Below are positions 32,491 through 45,774 of a stretch of 64,000 nt of DNA, piece by piece; position 1 is the first letter of the stretch, and the number at the start of each line of letters is the position of its first letter. Source of the stretch: Bradyrhizobium sp. sGM-13 (GTDB lineage Bacteria; Pseudomonadota; Alphaproteobacteria; Rhizobiales; Xanthobacteraceae); assembly GCF_018398875.1 (NCBI RefSeq), contig NZ_JAGWDK010000005.1:1-64000 (forward strand), in the 5' to 3' direction. Under the pieces are notes generated by a model. The model saw only the letters and a list, made by a program, of their open reading frames with translations, had not been told where the DNA came from and did no database searches. Made by a program: the position numbers and the translations under genes.

Positions 32491-34521
32491 ATGGCGCCCA
32501 AGCCCCCGTCCTCGGATGATCAGAATCCCGCGCCGGCGGACGATCCCGAGCTTGCGAAGAAGCTCGCGGCCGGGGCTGCCGCTGCGCCCGCTGCCGGTGG
32601 CAAGGCGGCCGGGATCCCCCCCGACGCTGACAAGGACGACGAAGAGGACGAGATCGAGCTCGACGACAATGATGATGACGAGGACCTCGTCGTTTTCACC
32701 GCCAAGGAAGCCGCCGGCGCGCTGGCGACCATCTACGGCTTCGTCAAGCCGTATCTGGGCAATTACAGGAAGCTGCTCGTCTTCGTGACCTTCGGCGTTC
32801 TCGTCGAGACACTGTTCAACGTCATCATGCCGTTGAGCCTGAAATTCCTGATCGACGATGCGCTGGGCGAAGAGGATTTTCAGGCGCTCTACAAGATTCT
32901 CGGCGTGCTCGCGGTCGCCGGTATCATCACCTCGATCATCGCGGTCTGGTACGAGCGTTGGGATGCGCGGCTGGCAGCGTGCGTCATTGCCGATGTGCGG
33001 ACGCGGCTGTTCGAGCACGTCCAGAACCTGCCGGCGTCGTATTTTGCCCGCACCAAGCGCGGCGAAATCCTCTCGCGCTTCTCGATCGACCTCGCGGCCT
33101 TTGAGGGCTCGGTCAAGACGTTCGCCAACAGCGCCGCTTTGCCGTTCCTGGAACTGGTCGCCGGCATCATCCTGATGCTGTTCTTGAACTGGCAACTCGC
33201 GGCGGTCGCCCTCCTGGTATTCCCGATCACGCTGATCGGGCCGCGAATCCTGACGCCGAAGGCGGTGCAGGCGAATTACGAGCAGAAGCTCAATGAAGCG
33301 GCACTGCTCGGCACGGTGCAGGAAAACGTGGCTGCGCAGGCCGTGATCAAGGCGTTCAGCCTGCAGCGCCGCACGCTCGGCTGGTTCACCATGCGCAACC
33401 AGGATGTGCGCATCAAGACGGCGTCCGCCGTGTTCCTGTCGACCATGGTGGAGCGCACCGTCACCATTTCGGTGCTGCTGCTGCATCTTGTGGTGCTGGC
33501 GATCGGCGCCTATCTCGCCACCAAGGGCCAGATCACCATCGGCACCTTCGTCACCTTCGAGAGCGCGTTCTGGGAGGTGTCCTACAACATCGCCCATTTG
33601 ATGCATTTCATCCCGGTGTCGATCCAGTCGGCGGCAGCCGTGCGGCACATGCAGGAACTGCTGGATGAGCCGACCCGCGGCGCCGACCGGCCGGGCGCAC
33701 CGGATTTGCCGCCGATCACCAACGACATCACCTTCGACCGCGTCACCTTTGCCTACGAAGGCAGCGAGACGCCGGTGCTCGACAATTTCAGCCTCAAGCT
33801 CGATGTCGGCAAGCGCATCGCGATCGTGGGGCCGAGCGGCTCGGGCAAGAGCACGCTGCTCAACCTGATCCTGCGTCTTTACACGCCGGACGAGGGGCGG
33901 GTGGCGATCGACGGCATCGATATCCGCCGCGTGACCCGCGAGTCGCTGCGCGGAGGCATGGCCGTCGTGTTCCAGGACAACATGCTGTTCAACATGTCGA
34001 TCCGCGAGAACATCCGACTTGGCAAGGAAGGCGCCACCGACAAGGAGGTCGAGGAAGCCGCGCGCAAGGCCGAGATTCACCGCTACATCATGAGCCTGCC
34101 GCAGAGATACGACACGCCGGTCGGCGAGCGCGGCGACACGCTATCCGGAGGCCAGCGCCAGCGCATCGCGATCGCGCGCGCCATCATCCGCAATCCCTCG
34201 CTGCTGCTGCTCGATGAAGCGACCTCGGCGCTCGACCAAACCACGGAAGCCGCAATCAATCGCACGCTGATGAAGGTGGCGGAAGGGCGCACCATGGTCT
34301 GGTCGACCCACCGCCTGACGTCGGTGGTCGAGATGGACGAGATCATCGTGATTTCAGGCGGCAAGGCAATCGAGCGCGGCTCGCATGCGCAGTTGCTCGC
34401 GGCCAACGGCGTCTATCGCAAGCTCTGGGACGACCAGGGTCACACGCCGTATAGCGCCGCCGCCCAGGCCGACGTCGTCGACGACGATGATGATGATGAT
34501 GATGATGACGACGACGAGTAG
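32491..34521 (+). CDS. ABC exporter (permease-ATPase fusion) with acidic N- and C-terminal tails
   Basis: A 676-residue half-transporter. Residues 1-75 are a low-complexity tail, Pro/Ala-rich then acidic (DKDDEEDEIELDDNDDDED). A six-helix membrane domain follows (about 88-360) and then the ATPase: Walker A GPSGSGKST at 447-455, Q-loop FQDNMLF, signature LSGGQ at 551-555, Walker B LLLLDE at 571-576 and H607. The protein ends in twelve Asp and one Glu, encoded by a GAY repeat. It works as a dimer in the inner membrane, exporting a lipid, peptide or drug; the substrate is unknown. A link to the upstream fusion enzyme is suggested by order only. Confidence 0.88.
   Translation: MAPKPPSSDDQNPAPADDPELAKKLAAGAAAAPAAGGKAAGIPPDADKDDEEDEIELDDNDDDEDLVVFTAKEAAGALATIYGFVKPYLGNYRKLLVFVTFGVLVETLFNVIMPLSLKFLIDDALGEEDFQALYKILGVLAVAGIITSIIAVWYERWDARLAACVIADVRTRLFEHVQNLPASYFARTKRGEILSRFSIDLAAFEGSVKTFANSAALPFLELVAGIILMLFLNWQLAAVALLVFPITLIGPRILTPKAVQANYEQKLNEAALLGTVQENVAAQAVIKAFSLQRRTLGWFTMRNQDVRIKTASAVFLSTMVERTVTISVLLLHLVVLAIGAYLATKGQITIGTFVTFESAFWEVSYNIAHLMHFIPVSIQSAAAVRHMQELLDEPTRGADRPGAPDLPPITNDITFDRVTFAYEGSETPVLDNFSLKLDVGKRIAIVGPSGSGKSTLLNLILRLYTPDEGRVAIDGIDIRRVTRESLRGGMAVVFQDNMLFNMSIRENIRLGKEGATDKEVEEAARKAEIHRYIMSLPQRYDTPVGERGDTLSGGQRQRIAIARAIIRNPSLLLLDEATSALDQTTEAAINRTLMKVAEGRTMVWSTHRLTSVVEMDEIIVISGGKAIERGSHAQLLAANGVYRKLWDDQGHTPYSAAAQADVVDDDDDDDDDDDDE
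34480..34515 (+). repeat. GAY trinucleotide repeat encoding poly-Asp
   Basis: Twelve consecutive Asp codons (GAC GAC, seven GAT, three GAC) at the 3' end of the ABC exporter gene, directly followed by GAG and the stop. The central GAT run is a microsatellite; changes in copy number would alter tail length without a frameshift. Confidence 0.85.
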
Positions 34522-34562
34522 TCCAGACTGCCGCGATCAGGAAATGTCAGACGAGAGTTTTA

Positions 34563-35354
34563 ATGAAGGTTGTTGGACGACTTGAAAGCGTTTGGCGTTA
34601 CCCGGTGAAGAGCATGCCGGGAGAATCCCTGCCCGAGGCCTATGTCAGCTTTGCCGGCGTGCTCGGCGACCGGGTCTACGCTGTCCATCATGCGGGCGCG
34701 CCCAAGTCCTTTCCATTCCTCACCGCACGAAGCAGGAAGGAAATGCTACGATTTCGCCCGCGGTTTCGCCGTCCCGAGCTGACGCTTGTACCGGGCAACC
34801 TGACCGATGCAGAAACCCGCGGTCCTGGCCTGACACCGCTGTTTCCGTCTAGCGAGGATCTGGCGCTTGAGATCGAAGCGCCGAACGGAAAAGCTCTTTC
34901 GGCGTCCGACCCGGCGCTGTTGGGTCTGATCGGAGGTGATCAGCTCAACGCTTCCGACCTGACCATCATACGCTCGGACCGCGCCCTAACGGACTGTCGC
35001 CCGGTTTCGTTGCTTGCAACCCAGACGGTCGATGGAATTGGCCGCGCGGTGGGCTTGACGCTCGACAAGCGTCGCTTTCGCGAAAACCTCTATGTCGATC
35101 TAAATTCCGGTGAAAGCTTTGCCGAAGACGCATTCGTCGGCCGGCGACTGCGGATCGGTCCGAAACTGACGGTCCACATTCTGGAATGCGATATCCGTTG
35201 TCGCATGATCGGCATTGATCCGGAGTCGCTCGACGAGAATCCCGAGATTTTGCGGTATGTAGCAAAGAATCACGACGGGAGAGCCGGCGTCTACGCCGCT
35301 GTGCTGGTGGCGGGTCTGGTTCGCCCGGGTGACGATATCGTTCTTCAGGATTAG
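34563..35354 (+). CDS. MOSC domain-containing protein
   Basis: A 263-residue protein. An N-terminal MOSC beta-barrel part (RLESVWRYPVKSMPGESLPE, GVLGDRVYAV) is followed by the MOSC domain (RPVSLLATQTV, KRRFRENLYVD, LRIGPKLTVHILECDIRCRM). The Cys in IRCRMIGIDP corresponds to the conserved Cys thought to carry sulfur or contact the molybdenum cofactor in this family, so a role in sulfur transfer or detoxifying reduction is possible. It starts 41 bp after the ABC exporter on the same strand and may be the last gene of that operon. Confidence 0.87.
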   Translation: MKVVGRLESVWRYPVKSMPGESLPEAYVSFAGVLGDRVYAVHHAGAPKSFPFLTARSRKEMLRFRPRFRRPELTLVPGNLTDAETRGPGLTPLFPSSEDLALEIEAPNGKALSASDPALLGLIGGDQLNASDLTIIRSDRALTDCRPVSLLATQTVDGIGRAVGLTLDKRRFRENLYVDLNSGESFAEDAFVGRRLRIGPKLTVHILECDIRCRMIGIDPESLDENPEILRYVAKNHDGRAGVYAAVLVAGLVRPGDDIVLQD

Positions 35355-35365
35355 CCCGCCGACAC

Positions 35366-35557
35366 GCCGTGGTGGCCGAGCGCAGCACCGAATCGGCGAT
35401 TCCGGTCTGGCAGAAGCGGCCGAGCTGCTCGTCGCCGCTGATTTTTTCGAGGCGGAAGTCGAATGGGATAGACCTGATGCCCCGCGCGCCGGAGCATGGC
35501 GGCCGCGGTCTAATCGGCGAGGCCGCCGCCGATGATCGCAATATCGGTGTGCTTCAC
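35366..35557 (-). pseudogene. Remnant of an FAD-dependent monooxygenase N-terminus
   Basis: On the minus strand a GTG at 35557 begins KHTDIAIIGGGLAD, the FAD-binding start of a flavin monooxygenase, and then hits a stop at 35510-35512 where Gly would be expected. The homology goes on past the stop (TAAAMLRRAGHQVYP) and then shifts frame into DFRLEKISGDEQLGRFCQTG followed by IADSVLRSATT, after which it ends near the MOSC stop. One nonsense codon, one frameshift and a truncation mark it as dead. The family name is from memory of similar rhizobial proteins. Confidence 0.6.
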
Positions 35558-35647
35558 GAAGAATTCCGGCCCTATTTGCGCAAGTTTTGCGCCCCGAATG
35601 GCTTGGCCGGGAAAAACTGGAACCAGAAAATTGTGTTTCGGGCCGTA

Positions 35648-35661
35648 TTTACCCGGGTAAA
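35648..35661. promoter_or_regulatory. Perfect 14-bp palindrome TTTACCCGGGTAAA
   Basis: A perfect palindrome 90 bp upstream of the start of the decayed monooxygenase gene. It looks like an operator for a dimeric regulator (TetR, MarR or Rrf2 type), probably left behind when the gene decayed. The factor is unknown. Confidence 0.5.
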
Positions 35662-36230
35662 ATATGCGACTCGCTCCATTCCGAAGAGGGCAGGGCATCG
35701 CCATTTCGGCTTTTCCGATGTCGCGGCAAACGCCAAATCCACAGGCCCCATAGGCGTTTCCAGCGTTCTCGTTTTGCTTGACTTAGCCATCCACCGCTTA
35801 TAGAAGACGCCCACTTAACGACAGGCGGTGAGCTACGCCAGCGTCGGAACGGATCACCCTTTCAAATCCTTATGGGCAATTCCTAAAGGTACTGGACGGG
35901 CACCAACCTCGACGAATGCCGCTCAAACGCTGTCGATCATATAGCTAGGCAATGCCAGGACGATTTTAGTTCTCTTGAGCACGTCCTCTTGAGAGTGAAC
36001 TCGGGTGCATGATCTCGGTAGCGGGCCGGACAGCGAACGCTGATCGGCCTTAATTCGCGATCCTCTGTGGCGTCGAAGCGCTTTCCGCTCAGCGATGGGT
36101 GGTTGGCGCGATTTCGTTTTGCGCGGATGTTTTTTTTCGCGTGAGGCGGGCCGAACGGAACGGCTAGTTCCGAGAAGAATTTACGAAAGCCATTCCAGGT
36201 TTTCGCGTGAACTAAAGGGTGAAGGCTGAC
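35662..36230 (+). other. rpsL upstream region
   Basis: About 570 bases without a credible gene. It must hold the promoter of the str operon, but no near-consensus -35/-10 pair was found by eye. A direct repeat CTCTTGAG occurs at 35972-35979 and 35986-35993. An inverted repeat CGGAAC-GGCTA-GTTCCG (36156-36172) lies 59 bases before rpsL and would form a leader hairpin. Short minus-strand frames here have no recognisable product. Confidence 0.45.
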
Positions 36231-36602
36231 ATGCCGACGATCAACCAACTGATCGCAAATCCGCGTACGGTGCAGAAGTCGCGCAAGAAGGTGCCGGCGT
36301 TGCAGCAGTCGCCGCAGAAGCGCGGCGTTTGCACGCGCGTCTACACCACGACCCCGAAGAAGCCGAACTCGGCGCTTCGTAAGGTCGCCAAGGTGCGCCT
36401 GACCAACGGCTTCGAAGTGATCGGCTACATCCCGGGTGAAGGCCATAACCTTCAGGAGCACTCGGTGGTCATGATCCGCGGCGGCCGCGTCAAGGACTTG
36501 CCCGGCGTGCGCTACCACATCCTCCGCGGCGTCCTCGATACCCAGGGCGTCAAGAACCGTAAGCAGCGTCGTTCGAAGTACGGCGCGAAGCGTCCGAAAT
36601 AA
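36231..36602 (+). CDS. rpsL: 30S ribosomal protein S12
   Basis: 123 residues. Conserved [20 protein letters not shown] and [13 protein letters not shown] carry the wild-type lysines (K43 and K88 in E. coli numbering) whose change gives streptomycin resistance. S12 sits at the decoding centre. The ATG at 36231 gives the standard MPTINQL start; a GTG 12 bp upstream is less likely. First gene of the str operon. Confidence 0.98.
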   Translation: MPTINQLIANPRTVQKSRKKVPALQQSPQKRGVCTRVYTTTPKKPNSALRKVAKVRLTNGFEVIGYIPGEGHNLQEHSVVMIRGGRVKDLPGVRYHILRGVLDTQGVKNRKQRRSKYGAKRPK

Positions 36603-37088
<486 letters not shown>

Positions 37089-37117
37089 CGGCGAAGAACG
37101 GATTTAAGGAACAGCCC

Positions 37118-39190
<2,073 letters not shown>

Positions 39191-39230
39191 TTGTCGTTGG
39201 TTGCAAGCTAACGACTGAACGGAGAGTCAA

Positions 39231-40421
<1,191 letters not shown>

Positions 40422-40490
40422 GCGAATAGGGAATGGCGAGTAGCGAGTGGACCAGCTCCATTCGCTATTCGCTGCTCACCACTCGCCCTA
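40422..40490. repeat. Intergenic palindromic repeat, GCGAATAGGGAATGGCGA family, between tuf and rpsJ
   Basis: It begins GCGAATAGGGAATGG (40422-40436), which pairs with CCATTCGCTATTCGC (about 40458-40472) with one mismatch, and holds further GCGAGT/ACTCGC arms. The first 18 bases recur exactly at 53026-53043 between rpsM and rpsK. It lies inside a co-transcribed stretch with no T run, so it is unlikely to be a terminator. Confidence 0.75.
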
Positions 40491-40514
40491 CGCGACAAAG
40501 AAAGACAAACGGCA

Positions 40515-40823
40515 ATGAACGGCCAAAATATTCGCATCCGTCTCAAGGCGTTCGACCATCGAATCCTCGATACGTCGACCCGCGAGATCGTGAACACGGC
40601 GAAACGTACCGGTGCCCAGGTCCGCGGACCCATTCCGCTGCCCACCCGCATCGAGAAGTTCACCGTCAACCGTTCGCCACACGTCGACAAGAAGAGCCGC
40701 GAGCAATTCGAGATGCGCACCCACAAGCGCCTTCTCGACATTGTCGACCCGACCCCGCAGACCGTCGACGCGTTGATGAAGCTCGACCTGGCCGCCGGTG
40801 TCGACGTCGAGATCAAGCTCTAA
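40515..40823 (+). CDS. rpsJ: 30S ribosomal protein S10
   Basis: 102 residues. S10 is part of the 30S head and, as NusE, binds NusG and NusB in transcription-translation coupling and antitermination. Motifs are [36 protein letters not shown] and [21 protein letters not shown]. First gene of the S10 cluster, 93 bp after tuf. Confidence 0.98.
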
Positions 40824-40875
40824 GATTTTTTAGCTCGTCCGACTTTAGCGGACAGAAAGAACAGGAAGCACGCCG

Positions 40876-41598
40876 ATGCGCTCCGGAGTGATCGCACAAA
40901 AGGTCGGGATGACGCGGGTCTTTACGGAGGCCGGCGAACATATCCCTGTGACCGTGCTGAAGCTGGGCAATTGCCAGGTGCTGGGCCACTGCACGACCGA
41001 AAAGAACGGGTACGTCGCGCTGCAGCTCGGTGCGGGTACCCGCAAGACCGTGTATCTGCCCAAGGCGGAGCGCGGCCAGTTTGCGGCGGCCAAGGTCGAG
41101 CCCAAGCGGAAAGTCGCCGAATTTCGCGTCTCGGAAGATGCGCTGATTCCGGTTGGCGCCGAGATCCAGGCGGACCATTTCGTGGTCGGCCAGTTCGTTG
41201 ACGTCACCGGCACCTCGGTTGGTAAGGGTTTTGCCGGCGGCATGAAGCGCTGGAATTTCGGTGGCCTGCGCGCCACCCACGGTGTGTCGGTTTCGCACCG
41301 TTCGATCGGTTCGACCGGCGGTCGTCAGGATCCCGGCAAGACCTTCAAGAACAAGAAGATGCCCGGTCACATGGGTGTCGATCGCATCACTACGCTCAAT
41401 TTGCGTGTGGTGCAGACCGACGTCGAGCGCGGTCTGATCCTGGTCGAGGGTGCCGTTCCCGGCTCCAAAGGTGGCTGGATCTCGGTGCGCGACGCCGTGA
41501 AGAAGCCGTTGCCGAAGGAAGCCCCGAAGCCCGGCAAGTTTAGGGTTGCTGGCGGTGAGCAGGCTGCTGCTGCGCCGGCCGAGCAGGAGGGCGCGTGA
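40876..41598 (+). CDS. rplC: 50S ribosomal protein L3
   Basis: 240 residues, slightly long because of an Ala/Glu-rich tail ([13 protein letters not shown]). The core is typical: [16 protein letters not shown], and the [20 protein letters not shown] loop that reaches toward the peptidyl transferase centre. An early assembly protein of the 50S. One base separates its stop from rplD. Confidence 0.98.
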   Translation: MRSGVIAQKVGMTRVFTEAGEHIPVTVLKLGNCQVLGHCTTEKNGYVALQLGAGTRKTVYLPKAERGQFAAAKVEPKRKVAEFRVSEDALIPVGAEIQADHFVVGQFVDVTGTSVGKGFAGGMKRWNFGGLRATHGVSVSHRSIGSTGGRQDPGKTFKNKKMPGHMGVDRITTLNLRVVQTDVERGLILVEGAVPGSKGGWISVRDAVKKPLPKEAPKPGKFRVAGGEQAAAAPAEQEGA

Positions 41599-41599
41599 G

Positions 41600-42220
41600 A
41601 TGGAACTGAAAGTCACGACGCTTGAGGGTAAGGAAGCCGGATCGGTCCAGCTCTCGGACGCGATCTTCGGTCTAGAGCCGCGCGCCGACATCATCCAGCG
41701 CTGCGTGCAATGGCAGCTCAACAAGCGCCAGGCCGGCACGCACAAGGCGAAGGGGCGCGCCGAAATCTGGCGCACCGGCAAGAAGATGTACAAGCAGAAG
41801 GGCACCGGCGGCGCCCGTCACGGCTCGGCCCGCGTGCCGCAGTTCCGCGGCGGTGGCCGTGCGTTCGGTCCGGTGGTTCGCTCCCACGCGACCGACCTGC
41901 CGAAGAAGGTGCGCGCGCTTGCGCTCAAGCATGCTTTGTCGGCGAAGGCCAAGGACGGCGGCCTGATCGTGATCGACAGCGCGCAGGTCAAGGAAGCCAA
42001 GACCAAGGCGCTGGTCGGCCATTTCAACGGCCTTGGGCTCACCAACGCGCTGATCATCGACGGCGCCGAGCTCAACAACGGTTTCGCGACCGCGGCCCGC
42101 AACATTCCGAACATTGACGTGCTGCCGATCCAGGGCATCAACGTCTACGACATTCTGCGCCGTCAGAAGCTCGTGCTGACGAAGGCGGCAGTCGATGCGC
42201 TGGAGGCGCGCTTCAAATGA
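41600..42220 (+). CDS. rplD: 50S ribosomal protein L4
   Basis: 206 residues. The long loop [20 protein letters not shown] extends into the peptide exit tunnel, where changes affect macrolide binding. In E. coli L4 represses the S10 operon; the leader needed for that is not recognised here. The ATG at 41600 directly follows the rplC stop; the end overlaps rplW by 4 bp. Confidence 0.98.
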   Translation: MELKVTTLEGKEAGSVQLSDAIFGLEPRADIIQRCVQWQLNKRQAGTHKAKGRAEIWRTGKKMYKQKGTGGARHGSARVPQFRGGGRAFGPVVRSHATDLPKKVRALALKHALSAKAKDGGLIVIDSAQVKEAKTKALVGHFNGLGLTNALIIDGAELNNGFATAARNIPNIDVLPIQGINVYDILRRQKLVLTKAAVDALEARFK

Positions 42221-42516
42221 AGAATATCGATCCGCGCCATTACGACGTGATCGTAGCCCCCGTCGTCACCGAAAAGGCGACGGTAGCGTCCGAGCACAAC
42301 AAGGTCGTGTTCAAGGTCGCCAGCAAGGCGACCAAGCCGCAAATCAAGGAAGCCGTCGAGAAGCTGTTCGACGTCAAGGTGAAGAGCGTGAACACCCTGG
42401 TCCGCAAGGGCAAGACCAAGGTGTTCCGCGGCAATTTCGGTTCGCAGTCGGACGTCAAGCGGGCTGTCGTGACCCTCGAAGAGGGCCACCGCATCGACGT
42501 CACCACCGGACTATAA
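42217..42516 (+). CDS. rplW: 50S ribosomal protein L23
   Basis: 99 residues. L23 lies at the tunnel exit and docks trigger factor and SRP. Motifs are [18 protein letters not shown] and [15 protein letters not shown]. The start overlaps the rplD stop (ATGA), so translation is coupled. Confidence 0.98.
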   Translation: MKNIDPRHYDVIVAPVVTEKATVASEHNKVVFKVASKATKPQIKEAVEKLFDVKVKSVNTLVRKGKTKVFRGNFGSQSDVKRAVVTLEEGHRIDVTTGL

Positions 42517-42528
42517 GGCGACACAGCG

Positions 42529-43362
42529 ATGGCATTGAAAACATACAATCCGACGACGCCGGGCCAGCGCCAGCTGGTGATGGTCGACCGTTCGGCGCTC
42601 TACAAGGGCAAGCCGGTGAAGGCGCTGACCGAGGGCAAGCTCGGCAATGGCGGCCGCAACAACACCGGCCGCATCACCGTGCGCTTCCGCGGCGGCGGCC
42701 ACAAGAAGGCCTACCGCCTGGTGGATTTCAAGCGGAACAAGGTCGACGTTCCCGCTGTCGTCGAGCGGCTGGAATATGATCCGAACCGCACCGCGTTCAT
42801 CGCGCTGATCAAGTATCAGGACGGCGAGCAGGCCTACATCCTGGCGCCGCAGCGGCTGGCCGTGGGCGACACGGTGGTTGCCGGCAACTATGTCGACGTG
42901 AAACCCGGCAACGTCATGCCGCTCGGCAACATGCCGGTCGGCACGATCGTCCACAACATCGAGATGAAGATCGGGAAGGGCGGCCAGATCGCGCGTTCCG
43001 CCGGCACCTACGCCCAGATCGTCGGCCGCGATCAGGAATATGTCATTCTGCGCCTGAACTCGGGCGAACAGCGCCTGGTGCACGGCCGTTGCCGCGGCAC
43101 CATCGGAGCGGTGTCGAACCCCGATCACATGAACATTTCGATCGGCAAGGCCGGCCGCACCCGCTGGCTGGGCTGGCGTCCGCATAACCGCGGCGTCGTC
43201 ATGAACCCGATCGACCATCCGCACGGCGGCGGCGAAGGCCGCACCTCGGGCGGCCGCCACCCGGTCACGCCGTGGGGCAAGCCGACCAAGGGCAAGAAGA
43301 CCCGTTCGAATAAGTCGACCAATCGATTCATCCTCCTAAGCCGCCACAAGCGGAAGAAGTAA
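42529..43362 (+). CDS. rplB: 50S ribosomal protein L2
   Basis: 277 residues, normal. Conserved [17 protein letters not shown], and the C-terminal [20 protein letters not shown] with the essential His near the peptidyl transferase centre. One of the oldest and most conserved ribosomal proteins, needed for subunit association. It lies 12 bp from rplW and 12 bp before rpsS. Confidence 0.99.
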   Translation: MALKTYNPTTPGQRQLVMVDRSALYKGKPVKALTEGKLGNGGRNNTGRITVRFRGGGHKKAYRLVDFKRNKVDVPAVVERLEYDPNRTAFIALIKYQDGEQAYILAPQRLAVGDTVVAGNYVDVKPGNVMPLGNMPVGTIVHNIEMKIGKGGQIARSAGTYAQIVGRDQEYVILRLNSGEQRLVHGRCRGTIGAVSNPDHMNISIGKAGRTRWLGWRPHNRGVVMNPIDHPHGGGEGRTSGGRHPVTPWGKPTKGKKTRSNKSTNRFILLSRHKRKK

Positions 43363-43374
43363 GGAACGCCGGAC

Positions 43375-43653
43375 ATGGTTCGTTCAGTCTGGAAAGGCCC
43401 GTTCGTCGAAGCCTCTCTGCTCAAGAAGGCAGATGCTGCGCGCGCGTCCGGCCGTCACGACGTCATCAAGATCTGGAGCCGCCGCTCGACCATCCTGCCG
43501 CAGTTCGTCGGCCTGGTGTTCGGCGTCTACAACGGCCAGAAGCACGTGCCGGTCTCGGTCAACGAGGAAATGGTGGGTCACAAGTTCGGCGAGTTCTCGC
43601 CGACCCGTACCTTCCATGGCCACTCTGGCGACAAGAAAGCCAAGAAGGCTTGA
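43375..43653 (+). CDS. rpsS: 30S ribosomal protein S19
   Basis: 92 residues. S19 forms a complex with S13 in the 30S head and contacts the A-site finger. Motifs are [34 protein letters not shown] and [18 protein letters not shown]. It lies between rplB and rplV, 10 bp apart from the latter. Confidence 0.98.
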   Translation: MVRSVWKGPFVEASLLKKADAARASGRHDVIKIWSRRSTILPQFVGLVFGVYNGQKHVPVSVNEEMVGHKFGEFSPTRTFHGHSGDKKAKKA

Positions 43654-43663
43654 GGAATAGACG

Positions 43664-44050
43664 ATGAGCAAACCAAAGCGCGAACGTAGCCTCGCGGACA
43701 ACGAGGCCAAGGCAGTCGCCCGGATGCTGCGCGTCAGCCCGCAGAAGCTCAATCTTGTCGCGCAGTTGATCCGCGGCCGGAAGGCATCTGCTGCGCTCGC
43801 CGACCTGCAGTTCTCGCGCAAGCGGATCGCGGTCGACGTCAAGAAGTGCCTGGAATCGGCGATCGCGAACGCCGAGAACAACCATGACCTTGAGGTCGAC
43901 GATCTCGTCGTCGCCGAGGCCCATGTCGGCAACGGCATCGTCATGAAGCGTTTTTCGCCCCGCGGCCGTGGCCGTTCGGGCCGTATCTATAAACCGTTCT
44001 CGCACCTGACCATCGTGGTTCGTCAGGTCGAGGCCGAGGCAAGCGCTTAA
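43664..44050 (+). CDS. rplV: 50S ribosomal protein L22
   Basis: 128 residues. L22 lines the exit tunnel with a long beta-hairpin ([20 protein letters not shown], then [15 protein letters not shown]). N-terminal [19 protein letters not shown] is typical. Co-transcribed with rpsC, 19 bp downstream. Confidence 0.98.
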   Translation: MSKPKRERSLADNEAKAVARMLRVSPQKLNLVAQLIRGRKASAALADLQFSRKRIAVDVKKCLESAIANAENNHDLEVDDLVVAEAHVGNGIVMKRFSPRGRGRSGRIYKPFSHLTIVVRQVEAEASA

Positions 44051-44069
44051 AGCGGCGCGGGAGAAAACG

Positions 44070-44774
44070 ATGGGTCAAAAGATCAATCCAATCGGTCTGC
44101 GTCTCGGCATCAACCGCACGTGGGATTCGCGTTGGTTCGCCGGCAAGAACGAATACGGCAAGCTCTTGCATGAAGACGTCAAGATCCGCGAGATCCTGCA
44201 CAAGGAGCTCAAGCAGGCGGCTGTAGCCCGCATCGTGATCGAGCGTCCGCACAAGAAGTGCCGCGTGACGATCCACTCGGCGCGTCCGGGCGTCGTGATC
44301 GGCAAGAAGGGCGCCGACATCGACAAGCTGCGCAAGCGGGTTGCCGATATCACGGCTTCCGACGTCGTCATCAACATCGTCGAAATCCGCAAGCCCGAAC
44401 TCGACGCCACCCTGGTTGCCGAATCGATTGCGCAGCAGCTCGAGCGCCGCGTGGCTTTCCGCCGCGCCATGAAGCGGGCGGTGCAATCGGCGATGCGTCT
44501 TGGCGCCGAAGGCATCCGCATCAACTGCTCGGGCCGTCTCGGCGGCGCCGAAATCGCGCGCATGGAGTGGTATCGCGAGGGCCGCGTGCCGCTGCACACG
44601 CTGCGCGCCGACGTCGATTACGGCGTTGCGACGGCGTTCACCACGTTCGGCACCTGCGGCGTCAAGGTCTGGATCTTCAAGGGCGAGATCCTCGAGCACG
44701 ATCCGATGGCCCAGGACAAGAAGATGGCCGAAGGCGATACCGCGCGTCCGCGCCGCGACACCGCCGCAGCGTGA
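44070..44774 (+). CDS. rpsC: 30S ribosomal protein S3
   Basis: 234 residues. It starts [20 protein letters not shown], then a KH domain ([20 protein letters not shown]) and the C-terminal lobe with [20 protein letters not shown]3 lines the mRNA entry channel with S4 and S5 and contributes to helicase activity. The tail is charged and variable. Confidence 0.98.
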   Translation: MGQKINPIGLRLGINRTWDSRWFAGKNEYGKLLHEDVKIREILHKELKQAAVARIVIERPHKKCRVTIHSARPGVVIGKKGADIDKLRKRVADITASDVVINIVEIRKPELDATLVAESIAQQLERRVAFRRAMKRAVQSAMRLGAEGIRINCSGRLGGAEIARMEWYREGRVPLHTLRADVDYGVATAFTTFGTCGVKVWIFKGEILEHDPMAQDKKMAEGDTARPRRDTAAA

Positions 44775-44804
44775 GACATTAGGAAGGTTTGAGGGCTCAA
44801 AGCC

Positions 44805-45218
44805 ATGATGCAACCAAAGAAAACGAAGTTCCGGAAGGCGCATAAGGGCCGTATCCACGGCGTTGCGACTTCGGGTGCGACGTTGTCGTTCGGCCAGTTC
44901 GGCCTGAAGGCGATGGCGCCCGAGCGCGTCACTGCCCGCCAGATCGAAGCCGCGCGCCGCGCGCTGACCCGCCACATGAAGCGCGCCGGCCGCGTCTGGA
45001 TCCGCGTGTTCCCGGACGTGCCGGTGTCGAAGAAGCCCGCCGAAGTCCGCATGGGCTCCGGCAAGGGAACGCCGGAATTGTGGGTGGCGCGGGTCAAGCC
45101 CGGCCGGGTGATTTTCGAGATCGACGGCGTCAACGTGCAGACCGCGAGGGAAGCGCTCACGCTCGCCGCCGCCAAGCTGCCGATCAAGACGCGCTTCGTC
45201 GCGCGCATTGCGGAGTAA
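44805..45218 (+). CDS. rplP: 50S ribosomal protein L16
   Basis: 137 residues. L16 organises the A-site tRNA-binding architecture on the 50S. Motifs are [40 protein letters not shown] and [20 protein letters not shown]. It is followed after 5 bp by rpmC. Confidence 0.98.
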   Translation: MMQPKKTKFRKAHKGRIHGVATSGATLSFGQFGLKAMAPERVTARQIEAARRALTRHMKRAGRVWIRVFPDVPVSKKPAEVRMGSGKGTPELWVARVKPGRVIFEIDGVNVQTAREALTLAAAKLPIKTRFVARIAE

Positions 45219-45223
45219 CACTC

Positions 45224-45430
45224 ATGGCCCCGATGAAAGTTGAAGACATCCGCGCGATGAGCGACGACCAGAGGGAGGATGCCGTCCTCAATCTGAAGAA
45301 GGAACGCTTCAACCTGCGTTTCCAGCGCGCCACCGGGCAGTTGGAAAACACATCGCGGCTGCGCGAAGCCCGCCGCGATATCGCCCGCATCAAGACCATC
45401 GCCGCGCAGGTTCGCGCGAAGAAGAAGTAA
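45224..45430 (+). CDS. rpmC: 50S ribosomal protein L29
   Basis: 68 residues, a two-helix protein at the tunnel exit next to L23. Motifs are [20 protein letters not shown] and [20 protein letters not shown]. The ATG at 45224 gives a standard length; the open frame runs further upstream only through rplP in another frame. Confidence 0.96.
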   Translation: MAPMKVEDIRAMSDDQREDAVLNLKKERFNLRFQRATGQLENTSRLREARRDIARIKTIAAQVRAKKK

Positions 45431-45441
45431 GAGGCCGTATT

Positions 45442-45690
45442 ATGCCGAAACGTACCCTTCAGGGCGTGGTCGTGAGCGACAAGCAAGCCAAGACGGTGGT
45501 GGTGCGCGTCGATCGCCGCTTCACCCATCCGATCTACAAGAAGACGATCCGCCGCTCCAAGAACTACCACGCGCATGACGAGAACGGCGAGTTCAAGCCG
45601 GGCGACATGGTGTGGATCGAGGAGAGCAAGCCGATCTCGAAGTTGAAGCGCTGGACCGTGGTCCGGGGCGAACAGAAGAAAACCGCCTGA
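45442..45690 (+). CDS. rpsQ: 30S ribosomal protein S17
   Basis: 82 residues, an OB-fold protein binding 16S rRNA helices 7 and 11 early in assembly. Motifs are [20 protein letters not shown] and [15 protein letters not shown]. An 84-bp gap separates it from rplN, the usual S10-spc junction; no promoter was recognised in it. Confidence 0.98.
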   Translation: MPKRTLQGVVVSDKQAKTVVVRVDRRFTHPIYKKTIRRSKNYHAHDENGEFKPGDMVWIEESKPISKLKRWTVVRGEQKKTA

Positions 45691-45774
45691 GATTCGTTCG
45701 GCCTGGCCGGATGAGTATTCGGGAAAATTTTAGGCGCTAATTCGAGCGCATCAGAAAGAGGACGAGGTGCATCA

